A stretch of 46,955 nt of DNA from a virus. Where the stretch lies: the IMG/VR virus record IMGVR_UViG_3300005593_000004, positions 1 through 46,955 of that record. The stretch is one strand, 5' to 3'. Made by a program: the position numbers and the translations under genes. The notes under the pieces are model-generated. The model ran no database searches, was not told the DNA's origin, and saw only the letters and a program-made list of their open reading frames with translations. This document shows positions 7,483 to 14,104 of the stretch, piece after piece; positions within the stretch are counted from its first letter, which is position 1, and each line of letters starts with the position of its first letter.

Positions 7483-8376
7483 TCAGTCTACTGCTGGGGG
7501 TACCCAGCCTTCGGCCAATGCCTCTGCGAGCCGCCCGCCGGGTAGGAAAATACCTTGGACATCGAAGTCCTCTAGGGCCGTTCGGATCTTGGCAGCAGCG
7601 TTGCGACCGGCCAGGTCATCATCCAACAGGAGGAACGTGGTCTGGTAGGGCCACACGTTGAACCAGCGGGCTTGGATGGCTCCTGCTCCTGCTGGTACAC
7701 CGTAGACAGCGTGGTGTTCGTCGTTCTTGAGGGCCTTGGACAGGCACCAGGTGTCTGACTCCCCCTCACAGATCCAGGCGTGGGTGGCTTCTGGCCGGTG
7801 CAGGACGCTGTATAAAGCCGTGGTAAAGCGGCTCCCTTTGACGCTCATCTTGTTGTCTGCTCCCATGGTGGCCCTGGTCTTTACGCCCACAATCTTGCCC
7901 TCATGCCAGAACGGGATCCACAGGGAATACTGGGTGACCTTGATACCGAACGACTCAACATCGTCCAGGGTCAAGTAGGGCCACTTCCTCGCCACCATGT
8001 CCCGGGCGTTCTGCCGGGGTGTGGCACAGCCTGCCGGTTCGTCGTTGAACCTGTCGGTCAGGTCGGGCAGCGCCTTGGGGGCCATCTCATCTCGTTTGCC
8101 ATCCATCCCCTCTGCTTGACAGATGAATGTCAAAGCACGCCAGAAGTTGCAGTTCAGAACCAACTTCACGAACTCAATCTGATCCCCGCCATGGCCGGTG
8201 GAGAAATCGTAAAAGTCGTACTCGTAGATGTGGAGGCTGGGCACGTTCTCGTCGGGGTTGTTGATCGACCGGATCTTGTGGCTACTATCCGGCGGGTCAA
8301 GGGACAGAAGGTCCAGGACGGTCTCCATGCGGACCTCTCTGGCGACCTCCTTCATTTCGTCCAGTTCAGTCTCCAC
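7483..8376 (-). CDS. DNA primase with TOPRIM domain and cysteine-free zinc-domain relic
   Basis: A 297-aa protein. The C-terminal half has a TOPRIM domain: ICEGESD at about 202-208 (catalytic Glu) and LLLDDDLAGRNAA at about 249-261 (Asp motif). The N-terminus (about 35-72: INNPDENVPSLHIYEYDF, then FSTGHGGDQIEFV) follows the shape of the DnaG zinc-binding domain (ExxPSxxV, then FxCFxCxxGGDxxxF). None of the zinc-ligand cysteines is there. It would synthesise primers for the helicase encoded two genes upstream. Length is short compared with a primase-helicase fusion, since the helicase is separate. It overlaps the preceding gene by 11 nt. Confidence 0.75.
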   Translation of the reverse strand: METELDEMKEVAREVRMETVLDLLSLDPPDSSHKIRSINNPDENVPSLHIYEYDFYDFSTGHGGDQIEFVKLVLNCNFWRALTFICQAEGMDGKRDEMAPKALPDLTDRFNDEPAGCATPRQNARDMVARKWPYLTLDDVESFGIKVTQYSLWIPFWHEGKIVGVKTRATMGADNKMSVKGSRFTTALYSVLHRPEATHAWICEGESDTWCLSKALKNDEHHAVYGVPAGAGAIQARWFNVWPYQTTFLLLDDDLAGRNAAAKIRTALEDFDVQGIFLPGGRLAEALAEGWVPPAVD

Positions 8377-8617
8377 CGAACTCCCTCTTTCGTTCCTGTG
8401 TCATAAAGTGGTTTGCTTCCACCGCCGCCTTGTGTTCAAGGCAGGTGTACAGGCGTACCACATGGATGCAGCAGTCGAAGTCGCATTCGTCCTCCTCCTC
8501 AGAGGTTGGAATCCCGTCGTGGGTGTCGCACACGGGCGGACCAATCCACCCGTTCTTCATTCCCAACCGGAGCCAGGACAGGAACACCCTTCTCGCCCTA
8601 AGTCCCATGACGCCCAT
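8366..8617 (-). CDS. Small conserved-looking actinophage protein
   Basis: An 83-aa protein with GMKNGWIGPPVCDTHDGIPT, then an acidic stretch (EEEDECDFDCC), then IHVVRLYTCLEHKAAVEANH. I recall similar small proteins beside replication genes in actinobacteriophages; this is from memory and no search was run. C and H residues could bind metal. TGGAG lies upstream of the ATG, which overlaps the helicase stop (TGATG). It lies between helicase and primase, so a role in replication is possible. Confidence 0.6.
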   Translation of the reverse strand: MGVMGLRARRVFLSWLRLGMKNGWIGPPVCDTHDGIPTSEEEDECDFDCCIHVVRLYTCLEHKAAVEANHFMTQERKREFGGD

Positions 8618-9495
8618 CAGAACTCCAGTTGTCCGCTAGGTAAATCGGAGGGCATGGGAACGATTGACCCGGTCTGTGTGTCGAAGTGGTGCCGGACACC
8701 GTCCGGGTAGATCCCGCCTGAGGAGCGGGTCTTGAGAAACTGGAGGCGAAAGTCGTCCTCCATCGCCGCCATCATGTCCGGGCCCAGGCTGGGGTTCAGG
8801 CAGGGCCGGAAGGCCCCTGCCACATAGTCGGCGGACATCTCCCCACCGAATCGGGCGTCGGTCATGGTGAGGGGCTGGTGGCCCTGGTTGTTGTCCCCCC
8901 GTTTGACCTGGTGTAGGAGTACCAGAGCGATGTCCTCCTTGCGTGCGAAGTCCTTGAGGGACCACCCCAGTTTGTCCACGCTCTCCATCTGGCTCATGCC
9001 GGGGGCCCGAACGAGTTCCATGTAGTCAACAACAGCGAGCCTGGCTGGTTGACCGAAGGTGGCGGCGTACTCCTCTAAGGCCTCCCCCATGGCTCGTACC
9101 GACAGGCCGGGCTCGTCCTCTATGGCCAGCATCGGGTACCGCTTCTCCGCCATGACCACCCCGGCGGCCTCCCCCGTTGCCGATAATGACCGTTCAATGT
9201 CAATCGTCGGGGTGTTGCTGGCTATCCCAGCCAGGCGTTGGAGTATGTACCGGGCGTGCATCTCCAAGGAGAAGAAGATCATCGGTGTGGTTTCGTCCTG
9301 GTTGGCAATCATGTTGAGAGCCCACCAGGTCTTGCCGACACTGGTGCGGGCCAGGAACAGGAACACTTCTCCGGGGGCTATGCCTCCGTTTGTTCTGGAG
9401 TCAAAGAGGGGATAGCCGGTGGGGACCCGGGTCAGACCAGATGTCGCCCACCGGCTCAACTCCTCGCCAACCTCCTCTAGTCGGCGTACAGACAC
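8617..9495 (-). CDS. DnaB-type replicative helicase (RecA-fold ATPase)
   Basis: A 292-aa protein. Walker A is ARTSVGKT (about 49-56), the following MIFFSLEM is the DnaB H1a-type signature, Walker B is LAVVDYMELV (about 153-162), and LLHQVKRG (193-200) fits motif H3. There is no N-terminal DnaB domain, so only the ATPase core is present. It should unwind DNA at the fork with the primase encoded downstream. The start is GTG at 9495 with no good ribosome-binding site, 5 nt after the upstream stop, so translation may depend on coupling. Confidence 0.75.
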   Translation of the reverse strand: MSVRRLEEVGEELSRWATSGLTRVPTGYPLFDSRTNGGIAPGEVFLFLARTSVGKTWWALNMIANQDETTPMIFFSLEMHARYILQRLAGIASNTPTIDIERSLSATGEAAGVVMAEKRYPMLAIEDEPGLSVRAMGEALEEYAATFGQPARLAVVDYMELVRAPGMSQMESVDKLGWSLKDFARKEDIALVLLHQVKRGDNNQGHQPLTMTDARFGGEMSADYVAGAFRPCLNPSLGPDMMAAMEDDFRLQFLKTRSSGGIYPDGVRHHFDTQTGSIVPMPSDLPSGQLEF

Positions 9496-9500
9496 AGCGG

Positions 9501-10037
9501 CTAGGAAGAAGAAACGCTGTAACCGGCGGGGATGTCCAGGCCCAGGTTCGAGAACACCCAGTCGGGGGCCCGGGTCATGAACTTGTCCGATTTGATCCAG
9601 AGGCCGATGTTCCAGGTCTTACCGTTGTTGTCTGGTGGGCCCTGGATGGTCTTGTGGCGGAAGTCGGGGCCAGCCGCAGACTTCTTGTCGCCAATGTTGT
9701 TGTGCCAGTTGTCCGGGTTGTTGACCAGAGCGTCTGCCCACTTGGCTTCCTCGTTGGAGGCGGCGTTGATGGGCCCGGCCTGGACCTGTGGCCCCGGCAC
9801 AGGTGCCGGTGCTGGTACTGGTGCTGGTACCGGTGTTGCTCCCGGGAACACCTGGGTCACGACTACCTCAGCCGCAGCAGTGGTAGCCGCAGCGATCCTC
9901 TCCGTGAGATCGTTGTGGACTGTCTCCACCGTGGCCAGGTAGACGTTCGGGTCGGGGTTCCCGCAGCAGATGGAACCTGCCACCTTCGCCGCAACCTGGG
10001 CCACGATTTCGGCCTTTTCTTGGGGACTGTAAGCCAT
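9501..10037 (-). CDS. Two-domain protein with Pro/Ala linker, possibly DNA-associated
   Basis: A 178-aa protein. I chose the ATG at 10037 because AAGGAGGAGCAGCAC precedes it; a longer in-frame extension exists. Residues 1-62 are helical (AEIVAQVAAKVAGS). A low-complexity PVPAPVPAPAPVPGP linker follows at about 70-83. The C-terminal domain (100-170) has NNPDNWHNNIGDKKSAAGPDF and GLWIKSDKFMTRAPDWVF. The C-terminal motif is not one I can name. Sitting between helicase and Cas4-like nuclease genes, it may bind single-stranded DNA or tether a partner (inference). Confidence 0.55.
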   Translation of the reverse strand: MAYSPQEKAEIVAQVAAKVAGSICCGNPDPNVYLATVETVHNDLTERIAAATTAAAEVVVTQVFPGATPVPAPVPAPAPVPGPQVQAGPINAASNEEAKWADALVNNPDNWHNNIGDKKSAAGPDFRHKTIQGPPDNNGKTWNIGLWIKSDKFMTRAPDWVFSNLGLDIPAGYSVSSS

Positions 10038-10050
10038 GTGCTGCTCCTCC

Positions 10051-10956
10051 TTAGGAGTCGGTTGGTTCCAGAGCCACACCGTAAGGGCACTTCAACCAGT
10101 GGTCGCAGAACCTTTCAGTGCAGAGGAACGATGTGGTATTCGGCAGGAAGGTGTTCCCTTCAAGCAACCCAGCAGTCAACTGGGCCTTTGACATCACAGC
10201 GTCAACCTGGGCCACGGTGCGTGGCGCATCTATCCGCTGGAAGTCTCCCTTCCATGAGGCAATGTCGTAAGTAAACGTGACATTGTCGTCCTGGAGGACT
10301 TCTTGCAGGGCTCCGATGTAGAACCCTGGTTGAGGTGTATTGCGGTGGCTTTCCTTGTTCTTCTGCCACTTCTTCTTGGCGCTCTTATGATCGACAATCC
10401 GGTACCAGCCGTCCGGGCCCTGGAGAACCAGGTCGACGGTCCCCTTCCTGGCCCACATGCCTTCCGTATGGGCGGCGTCCGTGAACAAGGGCAGCATCAT
10501 GGACTTCTCCACCATCTTGACCTCGTACTCGTCTGGCCAGACCCGGCCCTGGTCGAAGTAGGCCACGATCAGAGCGGACAGCATGTTCTCAGCCTCGCTG
10601 AGGTCCAGGTCCATGCGCTTCTCACGGGCGGTTTCCTGTTGGAACGTCCAGGAGAAGATTTCCTCGTCGGCGAGGGCGATCTCCCTGCGGAGAGCAGACA
10701 GGGCTTCGGAGACACAGTCGCCCTTGTCGGCCAGGTCGCCGTTCATCCGACAGATGTAGTAGAGGGCCAGGCCTGCGTGGTAGCCGGTGCCCATGGCCCG
10801 GTTGATGTCCGACGTATAGACCCGGTCGGGGTCCTTGGAGTAGGACAGCCTTAGGTGGCAAATCTCAGCGGTGTTGATGTCGGACTGGTGGATCTCCCGT
10901 GGGCGGAACTGGTTCAGTTCGTGGGGGTCTATCAGGCCGGTGGTCTTGGGGGTCAT
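10051..10956 (-). CDS. Cas4/RecB-like exonuclease with probable iron-sulphur cluster
   Basis: A 301-aa protein of the PD-(D/E)XK exonuclease group. It carries C33 (AEICHLRLSY), GTGYH at 56-60, GTVDLVLQG (D175), RIVDHKS (D189, K191) and a Gln in PQPGFY (Q209). A C-terminal FLCTERFCDHWLKCPYG gives C279, C284 and C290. One distant N-terminal cysteine plus three C-terminal ones is the Cas4/AddB arrangement that holds a 4Fe-4S cluster; the C-x4-C-x5-C spacing is slightly wider than usual. It probably processes DNA ends in recombination. No CRISPR array is near. Its ATG overlaps the HTH gene stop (ATGA). Confidence 0.75.
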   Translation of the reverse strand: MTPKTTGLIDPHELNQFRPREIHQSDINTAEICHLRLSYSKDPDRVYTSDINRAMGTGYHAGLALYYICRMNGDLADKGDCVSEALSALRREIALADEEIFSWTFQQETAREKRMDLDLSEAENMLSALIVAYFDQGRVWPDEYEVKMVEKSMMLPLFTDAAHTEGMWARKGTVDLVLQGPDGWYRIVDHKSAKKKWQKNKESHRNTPQPGFYIGALQEVLQDDNVTFTYDIASWKGDFQRIDAPRTVAQVDAVMSKAQLTAGLLEGNTFLPNTTSFLCTERFCDHWLKCPYGVALEPTDS

Positions 10957-11567
10957 GTGCGTACTCTCTGTCCATCGCTGCGGGCCTTGGCTACGGCCCA
11001 GTAGACCTGGTGTGGTTCCAGGTTGAGGTCAGTGGCGATGCGTTTGGCATTGTCGCCCAGGTCGTACCGCCGGATGATCTCTCGTTTCTGTCCCCGGTCG
11101 GTGGAAGGCCGATTCTTGCGGTTGGGTGTGACACCGTGGATGCCGAAGACGTAGTAGACCCAGCCCCGGGTCTTGCCCAGGACCTGGCTGATCTCCTGGG
11201 GGGTGAATCCGTTGATGTGGAGGAGGACGGATGTGGCTTCCTCTGGGCTCCAGCGGGCTTCTTGCCGTACCTGACGTACTGTCTCAGGCGTCACTGACAG
11301 AACCCGGGCGATGTCCTGGGAGGACAATCCGAAGGCCCACAGGTGCCGGACAGCGTCAGAGATTTCCTGCCCGTAGTACCCGGCCAGGCGGGCGTTCTCA
11401 CAGGTACGTTGGACCTTGGGAGCGTTGATCCCGAACCGGTCCAACTGGATGCTCACAGGGGTGACAGAGTGATCCCCCTGGTCAACGCAGTAATCTCGCA
11501 GCAACACAGCGACCCAATCAGGGTCGGGGGCGTTGATGGACTGGGCGAGGGTGGTCTCTGTCTCCAA
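10953..11567 (-). CDS. DNA-binding protein with three helix-turn-helix units; candidate operator-binding regulator
   Basis: A 204-aa protein. Three helix-turn-helix segments can be read: about 80-104 (LSSQDIARVLSVTPETVRQV), 118-142 (FTPQEISQVLGKTRGWVYYV) and 168-196 (LGDNAKRIATDLNLEPHQVY). The start is TTG at 11567, chosen for the strong AGGAGGAAGCC just before it. It is first in the leftward replication operon and behind a noncoding stretch with a palindrome. It is the only clear sequence-specific DNA-binding protein apart from the terminase N-terminus, so it is the best candidate to bind the dispersed TTGAC-N8-GTCAA sites (inference). Confidence 0.65.
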   Translation of the reverse strand: METETTLAQSINAPDPDWVAVLLRDYCVDQGDHSVTPVSIQLDRFGINAPKVQRTCENARLAGYYGQEISDAVRHLWAFGLSSQDIARVLSVTPETVRQVRQEARWSPEEATSVLLHINGFTPQEISQVLGKTRGWVYYVFGIHGVTPNRKNRPSTDRGQKREIIRRYDLGDNAKRIATDLNLEPHQVYWAVAKARSDGQRVRT

Positions 11568-11588
11568 GGCTTCCTCCTGGTCCTGGCA

Positions 11589-11641
11589 GGCTCGCTTTAG
11601 GCGAGCCCTACCTGGTGGCTGGTCAGTGACAGATCAGTATA
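11589..11641 (-). promoter_or_regulatory. Leader of the replication operon: hairpin, imperfect palindrome and -10-like box
   Basis: On the minus strand, TATACT (11641-11636) resembles a -10 box, although no good -35 is seen. CTGGTC-AGTGACA-GATCAG (11619-11637) is a near-perfect palindrome overlapping it. GGCTCGC-CTAAA-GCGAGCC (11607-11589) is a perfect 7-bp hairpin in the 5' leader. Together they look like the regulated start of the operon led by the three-HTH gene. Confidence 0.4.
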
Positions 11642-11669
11642 ACGGGCGTTTTGGGGAAAGTGGTGGACT

Positions 11670-12425
11670 CTAGAACAGGGCTCCCTGAGGATCGTCCTTC
11701 CCTACACCGGGAGCCAGGAGAGCGTCCCAGGTCAGGGCACCTATAACCCCATCGGGTGTTAGCCCTGTCATCCTCTGAAATCTTTTCGCCGCACTGCCTG
11801 TACGCCACCCAAACACACCGTCTGGGGGCCCGGCGTCGAACCCCTTGGCTCCTAACTGACGCTGGGCCACCTCTACCGCCGGGCCCCGGGACCGTCGCCG
11901 GAGAGGCTTCCTGGCGACCTCTTCCCGGAGGCTCCAGACGAAAGCGAGGATGCCCCTGAAGTCGATTTTGGGTGTCGGCGGGTCGGTGAACGCCGGGGCC
12001 GGGAACCAGTCGCTAGCGTCCCTGGGCTGATGGTGCCACCACTCACCCCTCACGGTTGGCCTCAGCCCCATGGTCTGTGCTATCTCGCTGGCCCGCACAG
12101 TTGACAACTTCTTCCTGTTAGTTATGTGGAAGTCGACGGCGTAGCCGTAGCCGTCCCCGGGTTGCTGTTGGTGGAACGAGCCGACGAAGAAGCCGTCGGG
12201 GCGTTTCCAATCGGGATTAGCAGCGAGGTTGAATCCCTTTTTCCCGGCCTTGTAGCCATCGTAGAGTCGCTTTTGTTCTGCGTAGGACCGAACGCCACTG
12301 CTAACAACCATCCGCCCCTGGATCTCCGGGTGCCGGAACAATGCCACTAGCCGGTACTTGAGGGTGGGGTGCAGGAGGTCCACCTGGACCCACTTGCCCT
12401 TGATCGGGATGCCTTCCTTCTCCAT
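11670..12425 (-). CDS. Endolysin: M15 D-Ala-D-Ala peptidase with peptidoglycan-binding domain
   Basis: A 251-aa protein from ATG 12425; a TTG at 12440 would add five residues, and neither has a good ribosome-binding site. The N-terminal VanY/M15 domain has SSGVRSYAEQ (42-51), FHQQQPGDGYGYAVDFH with zinc ligands H85 and D98, and EWWHHQ (E128, H131). The C-terminal PG-binding type 1 domain is at 180-240 (RGPAVEVAQRQLG, then DGVFGWRTGSAAKRFQ, then GLTPDGVIG). It should cleave the peptide stem of the host cell wall after the holin opens the membrane. A second M15 domain is in the virion protein at 37286. Confidence 0.85.
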   Translation of the reverse strand: MEKEGIPIKGKWVQVDLLHPTLKYRLVALFRHPEIQGRMVVSSGVRSYAEQKRLYDGYKAGKKGFNLAANPDWKRPDGFFVGSFHQQQPGDGYGYAVDFHITNRKKLSTVRASEIAQTMGLRPTVRGEWWHHQPRDASDWFPAPAFTDPPTPKIDFRGILAFVWSLREEVARKPLRRRSRGPAVEVAQRQLGAKGFDAGPPDGVFGWRTGSAAKRFQRMTGLTPDGVIGALTWDALLAPGVGKDDPQGALF

Positions 12426-12483
12426 GACCGGCCTACGCAAGAGGATACCGGACCTGACCCTGGGGCCAGACCGGTAAGCCCTT

Positions 12484-12501
12484 TTGACAGATTGGTGTCA
12501 A
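12484..12501. promoter_or_regulatory. Dispersed palindrome upstream of the endolysin
   Basis: TTGACAGATTGGTGTCAA has perfect 6-bp arms and an unpaired centre. It lies 59 bp upstream of the endolysin ATG, in the only intergenic gap before it. On the minus strand TTGACA could also be read as a -35 box, but no clear -10 follows. Placement fits repression of lysis. Confidence 0.55.
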
Positions 12502-12519
12502 GTGGGGGGACGTAGAAAG

Positions 12520-12574
12520 GACCCCGCCCCGGCCTACCAGAGAGGAGGAACTCCTGGTAAGCGGGGACGGGGTC
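12520..12574 (-). ncRNA. Long hairpin with anti-Shine-Dalgarno loop; terminator or small RNA
   Basis: Arms GACCCCG and CGGGGTC, then CCCCG and CGGGG, then CTACCAG and CTGGTAAG (one bulge) make a stem of about 24 bp. On the minus strand it is followed by CCTTTCT, so it may end transcription of the array. The minus-strand loop contains GTTCCTCCTC, the exact complement of GAGGAGGAAC found in the ribosome-binding site of several array genes. A further perfect hairpin (GTAGAG-GCCG-CTCTAC) is nearby at about 12586-12602. Between 12575 and 12655 no gene is seen. Confidence 0.5.
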
Positions 12575-12655
12575 AGGGCAGGGGCCGTAGAGCGGCCTCT
12601 ACCCATGGGACCGACGTACCACCCGGGGGGGAGAAGGTGGAGCGGGTCCCTGGTC

Positions 12656-12859
12656 TCAGGTCCTGATTGTTTCAAGGACCTTGTCGTGTTGTGTGCCATC
12701 ACCAGAACAAACTACCACGGTGCTGGGCAGGCCACGACGATCAAGGGCAGTGTGAAGATCGGAGGCGAGGTCGGATACGACTTGCCTGACGGCCTCAGTC
12801 TCCTGGGCCTGTTGACAGCGAACTGTCAAGATTAGGTCTTCATGTTGCTTGATTCGCAT
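12656..12859 (-). CDS. Small hypothetical protein at the end of the array
   Basis: A 67-aa protein starting at ATG 12859 behind GGAGGAATCCA, 26 nt after the 78-nt tmRNA-like RNA. It has a helical, charged central part (ETEAVRQVVSDLASDLHTAL) and then LPSTVVVCSG. Codons 11-16 overlap one of the dispersed palindromes. It is soluble with no known motif. It is co-directional with the array but lacks the minihelix leader. Confidence 0.5.
   Translation of the reverse strand: MRIKQHEDLILTVRCQQAQETEAVRQVVSDLASDLHTALDRRGLPSTVVVCSGDGTQHDKVLETIRT
12812..12829. promoter_or_regulatory. Dispersed palindrome within the start of a small gene
   Basis: TTGACAGCGAACTGTCAA has perfect 7-bp arms with a 4-nt centre. 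On the minus strand the centre reads TTCG, so a transcript could fold into a stem with a UUCG loop about 30 nt inside the 12656-12859 gene. It could act as a DNA operator, an RNA hairpin or both. Confidence 0.5.
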
Positions 12860-12885
12860 TGGATTCCTCCATCTTCATTAGGGAG

Positions 12886-12963
12886 TGGAGTAGCGGGGAG
12901 TCGAACCCCGGTCCCAGGGAGTCCGCATGCGGTTGTTTCCCTGGTCGAACCCTTTCCTACCCC
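12886..12963 (-). ncRNA. tmRNA-like RNA: tRNA-like domain without a tag-coding domain
   Basis: A 78-nt element. Acceptor GGGGTAG pairs with CTACTCC over 7 bp, with G3 opposite U (the alanine identity wobble), and is followed by discriminator A. The 5' side continues GAAAGGGTTCGAC, matching the tmRNA D-loop signature GGxUUCGAC, and has no D-stem. A 7-bp helix CCAGGGA/TCCCTGG stands where tmRNA helix P2 stands, but it closes on a 17-nt loop instead of pseudoknots and a tag. GGAC and then T-arm CGGGG-TTCGACT-CCCCG match the tmRNA 3' end. CCA is not encoded (CTCCC follows). It could instead be an aberrant tRNA; no ordinary anticodon arm can be drawn. Confidence 0.6.
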
Positions 12964-13013
12964 GTGGCGGGGAGAGAGCAGCGAGCGAATAAACTCTGCT
13001 CCCTCCCCATGAA

Positions 13014-13268
13014 CTAGCCGACTGGCACGCCGCCCTGGCCCGCTTGGTCTGTCCACGATTCAACGAACGCCCGCCCGAACTGGGTCGCAGCGTCATGCTC
13101 AATCATGGTGAAGACCTCACGAACGTAGGCAGCGGCCAGGCCTGGCATGCCGACAAACGCATTGTCGACCAGGTCCTTGGCAGCGTGAAACACCACCGGG
13201 TCGAACCTGACCTCAGACCTGATACGACGTTCTGCCGTAACCAGGCTCTCTAGCGTGGGTGTGGTCAT
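13014..13268 (-). CDS. Small hypothetical protein with its ribosome-binding site in a hairpin loop
   Basis: An 84-aa soluble helical protein (TLESLVTAERRIRSEVRFDPVVFHAAKDLV, read in parts) with no metal or membrane motif; it ends GQGGVPVG. The ATG at 13268 is preceded by CTGACAG-GAGG-CTGTCAA, where the GAGG ribosome-binding site is the loop of a 6-7 bp hairpin. It is the first gene downstream of the membrane protein at 13294. Function unknown. Confidence 0.55.
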   Translation of the reverse strand: MTTPTLESLVTAERRIRSEVRFDPVVFHAAKDLVDNAFVGMPGLAAAYVREVFTMIEHDAATQFGRAFVESWTDQAGQGGVPVG

Positions 13269-13269
13269 G

Positions 13270-13287
13270 TTGACAGCCTCCTGTCAG
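13270..13287 (-). promoter_or_regulatory. Palindrome whose loop is the ribosome-binding site of the 13014-13268 gene
   Basis: On the minus strand CTGACAGGAGGCTGTCAA is followed by C and then ATG. The arms TGACAG and CTGTCA pair and leave GAGG, the Shine-Dalgarno sequence, as the 4-nt loop. A protein that binds this hairpin, or the same DNA palindrome, would control this gene. It has the same arms as the other dispersed sites. Confidence 0.6.
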
Positions 13288-13293
13288 TTGTGG

Positions 13294-13494
13294 TCACTGA
13301 CCAGTGTAGCGTTGTCGCCTGACCCATCCTGGGTCACTCAGGGGCTCTGAGGGCCAGGCAAACGGGTCGTCAAACTTGACGGCCCGACGAGCCTGTTCCT
13401 GGTTGATCTGGTCCCTCCAACACCACAGGTACCCGATTGTGATACAGGTGGTGATGAGGAGCAGCAGGCTGAGGACGTAGACGACCCAAGTCAT
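13294..13494 (-). CDS. Small single-span membrane protein
   Basis: A 66-aa protein. A hydrophobic segment covers about residues 3-26 (WVVYVLSLLLLITTCITIGYLW), then CWRDQINQEQARRAVKFDDPFAW, then a polar basic end. The ATG overlaps the stop of the upstream gene (TGATG), so it depends on the leader of that gene. A membrane-anchored accessory protein; function unknown. Confidence 0.6.
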   Translation of the reverse strand: MTWVVYVLSLLLLITTCITIGYLWCWRDQINQEQARRAVKFDDPFAWPSEPLSDPGWVRRQRYTGQ

Positions 13495-13655
13495 CAGATC
13501 ATCCCCAGGACGAGCAGAGGGCTCTCCTCACCGTCCGGGGACGTACCGTCATATTCGACACGGTGCCCGTTCGGAGAGATGAGAACTGCATCGTTTTCGA
13601 CGGTCCAGCCCTCAAACCCTTCGCTGTTGAAAAGTTCCTGGAATGCTTGTTCCAT
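13494..13655 (-). CDS. 53-aa acidic protein of the cassette array
   Basis: Below the size of most ORF lists and in a different frame from a longer shadow. The ATG at 13655 follows CGAGGAGGAAATCC, the array ribosome-binding site. The product begins MEQAFQELFNSEGFEGWTV and continues with a small beta region (AVLISPNGHRVEYDG). It shares the full leader type, so it counts as a cassette gene. The stop overlaps the next start. Function unknown. Confidence 0.65.
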   Translation of the reverse strand: MEQAFQELFNSEGFEGWTVENDAVLISPNGHRVEYDGTSPDGEESPLLVLGMI

Positions 13656-13686
13656 GGGATTTCCTCCTCGTTGGTTGGTATTGCGA

Positions 13687-13749
13687 TTGACACGGTCGTG
13701 TCAGTCGTCCCTGCCTGGGGGTCGAACCCAGGTCCCTGCCAGTCAGGGG
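13687..13749 (-). ncRNA. Array leader element a: T-arm minihelix plus palindrome
   Basis: Minus strand: P1 CCCTG/CAGGG encloses a T-arm-like hairpin CCTGGG-TTCGACC-CCCAGG, whose loop is a perfect tRNA T-loop. CGA follows, and then the palindrome CTGACAC-GACC-GTGTCAA (13704-13687). It leads the 13494-13655 gene. The segment before the T-arm (ACTGGCAGGGA) could also pair with P1. Confidence 0.65.
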
Positions 13750-13755
13750 TATTAC

Positions 13756-14085
13756 TCAGCCCTCAGCACGACGCTCGTTGAACTCATGCTCAAGTTCTTC
13801 GGCCATCTGCTCAGGGGACCCGTAGGCCCAGCCGCCGTGACCGCCCTCACACTCCCAGCCCTTGGTCCCTGACGGGGCCACCTTTACGGTGATCGGGGCA
13901 CCACACCTTTCTGGATGGTGGGTGTCCCAGGGCCCGTCTGGTTCGGGGTGGGGGACGAGAACGATCATGCTGCAGCCGTTGCGGGCCGATTCTTCGGCCT
14001 GGTCTGCTGCCATGTTGTCGGCTTCGACCTCTGCCCGGTGCTTCTTGCAGCACAGTGGCCAGCGGTCGATGTCGCAGTTACTCAT
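13756..14085 (-). CDS. Cys/His-containing small protein of the array
   Basis: A 109-aa protein. Cysteines C4, C12 and C13, then ERCGAPITV and WECEGGHGGW, suggest metal binding. The central HPEPDGPWDTHHPERCG is His-rich. The C-terminus is acidic and helical (SPEQMAEELEHEFNER). It starts at ATG 14085 behind CGAGGAGGAACCAC. Similar Cys-containing small proteins with a GCPxxV-like core occur in actinophages (from memory). Function unknown. Confidence 0.6.
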   Translation of the reverse strand: MSNCDIDRWPLCCKKHRAEVEADNMAADQAEESARNGCSMIVLVPHPEPDGPWDTHHPERCGAPITVKVAPSGTKGWECEGGHGGWAYGSPEQMAEELEHEFNERRAEG

Positions 14086-14104
14086 GTGGTTCCTCCTCGC
14101 TAGA

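Noticed and set aside
9780-9840. Tandem GGTGCTGG-type repeat as a regulatory repeat
   Set aside because: It encodes the Pro/Ala/Val linker of the 9501-10037 protein in frame, so coding explains it.
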